Assembly: GCA_008364785.1 (NCBI GenBank)
Contig: VTTJ01000006.1
Span: 186,001 to 250,000, forward strand
Direction of reading: 5' to 3'
DNA from: Bacillus sp. BGMRC 2118
GTDB taxonomy: Bacteria; Bacillota; Bacilli; Bacillales; SA4
Length of the DNA stretch: 64,000 nucleotides
Shown: positions 59,417 through 64,000 of the stretch, one piece after another
How positions within the stretch are numbered: the stretch's first letter is position 1
Layout of the letters: each line of letters starts with the position of its first letter
Position numbers and translations under genes: made by a program
Notes under the pieces: model-generated
The model's input: the letters and a program-made list of their open reading frames with translations, nothing else
Told to the model about the DNA's origin: nothing
Databases searched by the model: none

Positions 59417-60157
59417 ATGAGACCTTTATTAGAGATACAAAACTTAACAGGTAGGTATACAAAACAATCTGTTTTACATGATTTATCTTTTTCCGTTAAT
59501 AGCGGAGAGCTCGTAGGTTTAATTGGTTTAAATGGTGCAGGGAAAAGTACAACGATTAAGCATATTATCGGAATTATGGATCAAAAAGAAGGGATAATCT
59601 CTATAAATGGAACAACGATGCGTGAGAATAAAGAACAATACAAATCTCAATTTTCATTTATACCTGAGACGCCTATTTTATATGATGAATTGACGTTAGA
59701 AGAACATTTGCAATTAACGGCTATGGCTTATTCACTAACAGATAAGGAATATAAGGAACGAATTAATTTCTTATTGAATGAATTTCATATGGAAAAGCGG
59801 CTTAAGTGGTATCCTGCACATTTTTCAAAAGGTATGAAACAAAAAGTCATGATTATGTGTGCCTTTTTAGCTCAGCCGAATTTATATATTATTGATGAGC
59901 CTTTTGTGGGGTTAGATCCACTTGGAATCCAGTCATTATTACAGCTCTTGGAAACGAAGAAGGAAGAAGGGGCAGGGATATTAATGTCAACACACATCCT
60001 GTCAACTGCTGAAAGATACTGTGATACATTTGTCATTTTACATGAAGGGAAAGTACGTGCAAAAGGAACGTTATCTGAATTACAAACGGAGTTTCAAATG
60101 CCTGGCAGCACGTTAGATGATATTTATATTGCGCTAACAAAGGAAGTAAAGGCATGA
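59417..60157 (+). CDS. ecsA: ABC transporter ATPase EcsA
   Basis: A 246-residue ATPase: Walker A GLNGAGKST, signature FSKGMKQK, Walker B YIIDEPFVGLD, switch His in STHILS. The text QFSFIPETPILYDELTLEEHL and KRLKWYPAHFSKG matches EcsA. B. subtilis EcsAB is needed for intramembrane protease RasP activity, secretion and competence. ATG 59417 is chosen over 59408 because GAAGGATGGGG precedes it. Overlaps ecsB by four bases. Confidence 0.92.
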   Translation: MRPLLEIQNLTGRYTKQSVLHDLSFSVNSGELVGLIGLNGAGKSTTIKHIIGIMDQKEGIISINGTTMRENKEQYKSQFSFIPETPILYDELTLEEHLQLTAMAYSLTDKEYKERINFLLNEFHMEKRLKWYPAHFSKGMKQKVMIMCAFLAQPNLYIIDEPFVGLDPLGIQSLLQLLETKKEEGAGILMSTHILSTAERYCDTFVILHEGKVRAKGTLSELQTEFQMPGSTLDDIYIALTKEVKA

Positions 60158-61374
60158 AAATACAAGATATATGGAGTAAACGATTTTCAGAATTTATAAA
60201 GGAAAAGAGTCGCTATATTCGTTATATGTTCAATGATCATTTAATGATTGTTTTACTTATTGCACTTAGCGCAGGTGCTTTGTATTACAAACAGTGGCTC
60301 TCACAGCTACCAGACGGATTTCCCTTCGAATGGATTATGGGAATTTTTTTAGGATTAATCGTTACAATGTCATCTGTTCGAACTTTTCTAAAGGAACCTG
60401 ATTTAGTCTTCTTACTACCAGTAGAACATAAGATGAGTGTATTTTTCCAAAGAGGCTTTTTTTACAGCCTTATTGTTCACAGCTTAACATTATTTATTGC
60501 CTTCTTACCTTTCATCCCAATGTATAAGCGTTTTACAGATAGTGTAGGAACAGACTATATTGTAATCCTTCTTATATTATTAGTAGTAAAAGGTTGGAAT
60601 TTGCTGCTTTCACAAAAGATGTTTTATTTCATTGAGGATTCAGCAAGAATTTTGGACAAGATCATTCGATTGGTGTTTACTATTTCTTTTTTAGTTCTTT
60701 TGTTTGGAGATGCACCTTTTGTCTACTTATTAGTGTTAATAATCATAGCATTATTATGGCTGATTGCATTTTATGTCATCACGAAAGATAAGTATATGTT
60801 GAAATGGGAAGTACTAATAAAGGAAGAAGTGAAGCTGAGTAATCGTTTTTATCGGATTGCCAACCTATTTATTGATGTTCCACACTTAAGAAATGAAGTA
60901 AAACCGAGGAGATGGCTGAACTTCTTGTCAAATTCCATACCATTTCAAAAGGAGAAGGTATTCACTTTTCTATTTACGAAAACCTTTATCAGGTCAGGTG
61001 AATATCTTGGTTTATATGTTCGACTAATTTTTATTGCGGGTTTTCTCGTTATAGGAATTGACTTTCCTTATGCTGGTCTAGTCATTATACCGTTTTTTAT
61101 CTATTTATCCGGGCTGCAACTTATGGCACTTTATAAAGAGCACGATCAAAAGCTTTGGATTGACTTATACCCGGTTTCGGATGGTCAAAGACTTCAGTCG
61201 TTTTTGGACTTATTATGGAGATTAATGATTGTAAAGGGTGTTATTTTAGCAGTCGTATTGACGTTAAGTGATGGTATTATGATGGGGCTATACGGAATCG
61301 TTATATCTGTTGGATTTAGTTACATATTTGTTCACTCGTATATAAAGAAAAAGTTAATTAAAAGGGAACAATAA
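60154..61374 (+). CDS. ecsB: ABC transporter membrane protein EcsB
   Basis: A 406-residue membrane protein with about eight to ten hydrophobic helices grouped at residues 22-42, 54-72, 98-120, 130-148, 165-208, 285-330 and 350-398. It has the length and place of EcsB, the membrane partner of EcsA. The cytosolic central part (about 210-285; DVPHLRNEVKPRRW) is conserved in the family. What is transported is not known. Confidence 0.9.
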   Translation: MKIQDIWSKRFSEFIKEKSRYIRYMFNDHLMIVLLIALSAGALYYKQWLSQLPDGFPFEWIMGIFLGLIVTMSSVRTFLKEPDLVFLLPVEHKMSVFFQRGFFYSLIVHSLTLFIAFLPFIPMYKRFTDSVGTDYIVILLILLVVKGWNLLLSQKMFYFIEDSARILDKIIRLVFTISFLVLLFGDAPFVYLLVLIIIALLWLIAFYVITKDKYMLKWEVLIKEEVKLSNRFYRIANLFIDVPHLRNEVKPRRWLNFLSNSIPFQKEKVFTFLFTKTFIRSGEYLGLYVRLIFIAGFLVIGIDFPYAGLVIIPFFIYLSGLQLMALYKEHDQKLWIDLYPVSDGQRLQSFLDLLWRLMIVKGVILAVVLTLSDGIMMGLYGIVISVGFSYIFVHSYIKKKLIKREQ

Positions 61375-61376
61375 CA

Positions 61377-62078
61377 ATGAATTATGAGAATGAAAAATTG
61401 CAAGATGCACTAGCCTGGAAGAGAAAGTTAATGAGAAAGTCAAGTATGGTTGCGCGTATGTCAAAAACGACACAAACGAAGATGCAAAAGTTGATTCCCG
61501 AGAAGGCTCATGAAGTAATTACACAGAGCATCAAGCAAATGGTTGAACTGACGATGACAAGTTCAGAGTACTTACCGAATACTACGTATGATAACAATCG
61601 TTCCTTTCAAGAAAAGGAGATACTCATACAGGAAAAACTAAAGGCATATAAAAAGATGGCAGCCCTAGAGGGTGCTGGTACAGGTGCCGGGGGACTAATA
61701 CTAGGACTAGCAGATTTTCCTCTACTGCTTGCAATCAAAATGAAATTCCTATTTGAAATTGGTGCCATACATGGGTTCGATACAAAGTCAAAAGAAGAAC
61801 GTGTATTTTTATTAACGATCTTTCAATTAGCATTTTCAAGTGAGAAAGAGCGTGAGAACACTCTGGAAAGAATTGAAAATTGGCAGGATAGTCAACATGT
61901 GAGCATTGATTGGCAAAAGTGGCAGCAGGATTACAGAGATCACATTGATTTAATTAAAATGCTTCAACTTGTTCCAGGTATTGGGGCAGTTGTGGGTGCT
62001 TATGCTAATTACCATTTGTTAGACCTACTAGGGGAAACTGCGATTCAGTGCTTTCGATTACGTTTACTGAAGAATTAA
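61377..62078 (+). CDS. ecsC: EcsC family protein
   Basis: A 233-residue protein with a glycine-rich hydrophobic segment (EGAGTGAGGLILGLADFPLLLAIKMKFLFEIG, positions about 99-130) and a second one (VPGIGAVVGAYANYHLLD) that define the EcsC family. Function unknown; it follows ecsB after two bases, completing the B. subtilis ecsABC order. Confidence 0.9.
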   Translation: MNYENEKLQDALAWKRKLMRKSSMVARMSKTTQTKMQKLIPEKAHEVITQSIKQMVELTMTSSEYLPNTTYDNNRSFQEKEILIQEKLKAYKKMAALEGAGTGAGGLILGLADFPLLLAIKMKFLFEIGAIHGFDTKSKEERVFLLTIFQLAFSSEKERENTLERIENWQDSQHVSIDWQKWQQDYRDHIDLIKMLQLVPGIGAVVGAYANYHLLDLLGETAIQCFRLRLLKN

Positions 62079-62158
62079 AGGTCATTGCCGTTTTGAAAAA
62101 CATGTGAAGAGGATTGTATTTTGATTTAGCTTAAAAGGTAAATCAAAATACAAAAAAC

Positions 62159-62189
62159 AAGAGCACCGCAAAATATAGCGGTGCTCTTT
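62159..62189 (+). terminator. terminator of ecsABC
   Basis: GAGCACCGC, 8-base loop, GCGGTGCTC then TTTAAATT. A MITE-like copy begins ten bases further on. Confidence 0.85.
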
Positions 62190-62198
62190 AAATTAGGC

Positions 62199-62385
62199 AG
62201 GCTGTTTTCGTAAAGATTGTTGCTTTGCATAAATATCCCAAGAGCCTGATTTTTACCTTAATATCTAGTTACTACTATACATATAGAGAGTTGCTCTTTT
62301 CTAATCCAACCTCAATTTGCTTCGAAAAATGGTTATACACCAGAATAATTGTACGAAAAGCGGAAAAGGTTTTAGAAAAGAGCCT
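62199..62385 (+). mobile_element. MITE-like element, reference copy
   Basis: 187 bases bounded by AGGCTGTTTTC and GAAAAGAGCCT, an 11-bp terminal inverted repeat with one mismatch; a looser match extends inward (TTGTTGC against GCAACAA in sister copies). The centre has GAGAGTTGCTCTTTTC, able to form a hairpin, followed by TAATCCAACCTCAA. It encodes nothing. Four other near-complete copies lie at 26394, 37897, 44068 and 55943. Confidence 0.8.
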
Positions 62386-62389
62386 TAAC

Positions 62390-63589
62390 TTATTTTACAC
62401 TTTCCAATACTGAATTCTCCTGTTGATAGGCAATCGAAACGCGAGTTAAAGCTTTTGCAGCAATAAGCATGGCATTTTCGTCAAAATCAAATCTTGGATG
62501 GTGATGTGGATAGGGATGAGTTACATGCTGCTCTTTTGCACCAGTGAAGAAAAATGTTCCTTTCACATGTTGCAGGTAGTATGCGAAGTCCTCTCCACCC
62601 ATTTGTGGTTCTGTTTCTTTGATGTTATTCACACCCGGAACCTCACTGGCAATCTTAACGAGCAGTTCTGTTTCATCCTTATGGTTCACGACAGCAGGAT
62701 AGCCCCGGTCATAAAGATAGTCATAGTCTGCATCTGAAGTAAGACACGTCCCTTTTAGTACTTTCTCAATATCCATTTCAATTTGTTCTCGAACATTTTC
62801 ATTGAACGTTCGCACTGTACCAATTAATTTGGCGGAATCTGCAATTACATTGAAGGCATTTTTTGCTTCAAAGTTACCGACAGAAATAACAGCAGAGTCA
62901 ATAGGGTTTACTCGACGACTTACGATTTGTTGAAGATTCATAATGAACTGTGATGCAATGACAACTGAGTCTTTCGTTTTATGAGGCTGGGCACCATGTC
63001 CGCCAGAACCTTTAATTGTGACTTCAAACCGATCTGCAGCTGCCATGATAGGACCAGTTCGATACTGGATTGTACCTGTTGGTTCAGTAGCCCAAAGGTG
63101 AGTCCCAAATATAACATCAACCCCATCTAAACATCCATCTTTAATCATTGATGCAGCTCCACCTGGTGCATATTCTTCTGCGTGCTGATGAATTAAAACA
63201 AAGTTACCGTGTAATTCATCTTTTAGTAGATGAAGAACTTCACCTAGTACAAGAAGCGTGGCAGTATGGCCATCGTGACCACAAGCATGCATAACTCCAG
63301 GAACTTTAGATTTATAGGGTACATTTTTTTCGTCATCAATTGGGAGTGCATCAAAATCTGCACGAAGAGCTACTGTTGGACCCGGCTTCCCACCTTTAAT
63401 GGTAGCAACAACTCCATTTCCTCCAACTTCAGTCCGTACATCCACTCCTAAATTTTTATAAAAATTAGCAATATATCTTGCTGTTTGTACTTCCTGAAAT
63501 GATAACTCAGGGTGCATATGCAAATGTCGTCTAATCTCTACCATTTTAGGATATCTTTCATCAAGTGTCGCATAAATTTGACTCAGCAT
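62390..63589 (-). CDS. yhaA: M20-family amidohydrolase YhaA
   Basis: A 399-residue metallo-amidohydrolase of the N-acyl-amino acid/hippurate hydrolase group. The metal ligands are visible: HACGHDGH (Cys and His), HAEEYAPGG (catalytic and ligand Glu), HLWA, and the C-terminal MGGEDFAYYL. B. subtilis YhaA sits at the same place after ecsC. The substrate is probably an N-acyl amino acid. GGAGGCAAATT precedes the ATG. Confidence 0.9.
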   Translation of the reverse strand: MLSQIYATLDERYPKMVEIRRHLHMHPELSFQEVQTARYIANFYKNLGVDVRTEVGGNGVVATIKGGKPGPTVALRADFDALPIDDEKNVPYKSKVPGVMHACGHDGHTATLLVLGEVLHLLKDELHGNFVLIHQHAEEYAPGGAASMIKDGCLDGVDVIFGTHLWATEPTGTIQYRTGPIMAAADRFEVTIKGSGGHGAQPHKTKDSVVIASQFIMNLQQIVSRRVNPIDSAVISVGNFEAKNAFNVIADSAKLIGTVRTFNENVREQIEMDIEKVLKGTCLTSDADYDYLYDRGYPAVVNHKDETELLVKIASEVPGVNNIKETEPQMGGEDFAYYLQHVKGTFFFTGAKEQHVTHPYPHHHPRFDFDENAMLIAAKALTRVSIAYQQENSVLESVK

Positions 63590-63681
63590 AATTTGCCTCC
63601 TATTGCAATCTGAATTTTTAGAAATCTATGTTGATTATAGCACGTTTATGTTAAATATAGAGGATTATCGTTCAAAATATT

Positions 63682-63757
63682 AGGCTCTTTTCTACAACTC
63701 TGTTCCTTTTTTATACAATTATTCTGAGTGTACAATCAATCTATATGAAAAAAGCCA
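63682..63757 (-). mobile_element. MITE-like element, internally deleted copy
   Basis: 76 bases keeping both ends: AGGCTCTTTTCTACAACTCTGTT, ACAATTATTCTGAGTGTACAA, then a jump to ATCTATATGAAAAAAGCC. About 110 internal bases are missing relative to the copy at 62199. Nothing else is assignable in 63590-63942 except the promoter regions of the divergent genes. Confidence 0.7.
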
Positions 63758-63942
63758 AATATAAATAATAGATTGGTTGAATCATGATGTTTTATATAAT
63801 CAAAAAAGGTATCCCTCATTCTGCACGAACCGTCATGATTTGTATCCAATGACTCGGTAATAGACAAGTCTTTTACATAAAGTAATAGGCAAATGTTATT
63901 TATTTCGATACTATTAACTTGATAAAATATAGGAGGGCAAAT

Positions 63943-64000
63943 ATGCAGGTACAAACGAAGACAACTAGAAATAGAAACAAAACTTTCAGCATGCCAATCA
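63943..64000 (+). CDS. start of a gene, probably yhfA-type transporter (partial)
   Basis: ATG 63943 follows TAGGAGGG and the frame stays open to the window edge (19 codons: basic start QTKTTRNRNKTFSMPI). In B. subtilis yhfA, a putative anion or dicarboxylate transporter of the YfcC/AbgT type, follows yhaA; such proteins begin with a short basic stretch then a Met-Pro before the first helix. The identification rests on position and these few residues. Confidence 0.5.
   Translation, partial: MQVQTKTTRNRNKTFSMPI

Overview
The window reads as a chromosomal segment of an endospore-forming member of the Bacillaceae. From about 7.8 kb to the end its genes follow the order of the Bacillus subtilis yhe-yha region: yheI/yheH, sspB, yheE, yheD/yheC, yheB, yheA, yhaX, hemZ, yhaR, yhaQ, yhaP, yhaO, yhaN, yhaM, yhaL, prsA, sscA-like genes, yhaI, hpr (scoC), yhaH, trpP, hit, ecsABC, yhaA and a probable yhfA start. 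AT-rich DNA, purine-rich ribosome binding sites, GTG/TTG starts, a sigma-G type promoter and several spore genes fit this assignment. Gene symbols rest on remembered family features and on this gene order, not on database searches.

0-7 kb: thiamin supply. The end of an ECF-type ATPase and its T component (YkoD/YkoC-like, hydroxymethylpyrimidine uptake) run straight into tenI-thiO-thiS-thiG-thiF-thiD-thiE, which make the thiazole, phosphorylate HMP and join the two. A dispersed-repeat copy and a lone membrane protein follow. 7.7-12 kb: a heterodimeric multidrug ABC exporter (BmrC/BmrD type) behind a leader peptide and two tandem terminator hairpins, an attenuator layout.

11.9-18.7 kb: an accessory block holding a DUF3219 protein, luciferase-like monooxygenase, PfpI protein, odd SDR, YeaE-like aldo-keto reductase and acyl-CoA dehydrogenase-like protein, with decayed gene relics between them. 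It is bracketed by a direct repeat of about 290 bp that is the 3' end of yheH, so it looks like a recombinational insertion. 19-21.4 kb: an L-cystine ABC importer (TcyABC type).

22-36.5 kb: sspB with a sigma-G promoter and a tRNA-like fold in its leader, the shared sugar ATPase MsmX, a PucR-type regulator, an ArsR/AHSA1 pair with an operator-like repeat, a diguanylate cyclase, and four tandem ATP-grasp spore proteins (two YheD-like, two YheC-like) where B. subtilis has two. 36.5-64 kb: HAD protein YhaX, HemZ, YhaR, ABC exporter YhaQP, azoreductase, the SbcCD-like YhaO/YhaN pair, exoribonuclease YhaM, PrsA foldase, tiny YjcZ-type spore proteins, ScoC, TrpP with a TRAP-like RNA site over its start, Hit, EcsABC and the amidohydrolase YhaA.

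Two intergenic repeat systems stand out. One is a MITE-like element of about 187 bp with imperfect terminal inverted repeats, present as five near-complete copies plus fragments. The other is a set of arrays of different short motifs that share spacing near 21 bp. Both are read by eye and need computation to confirm.
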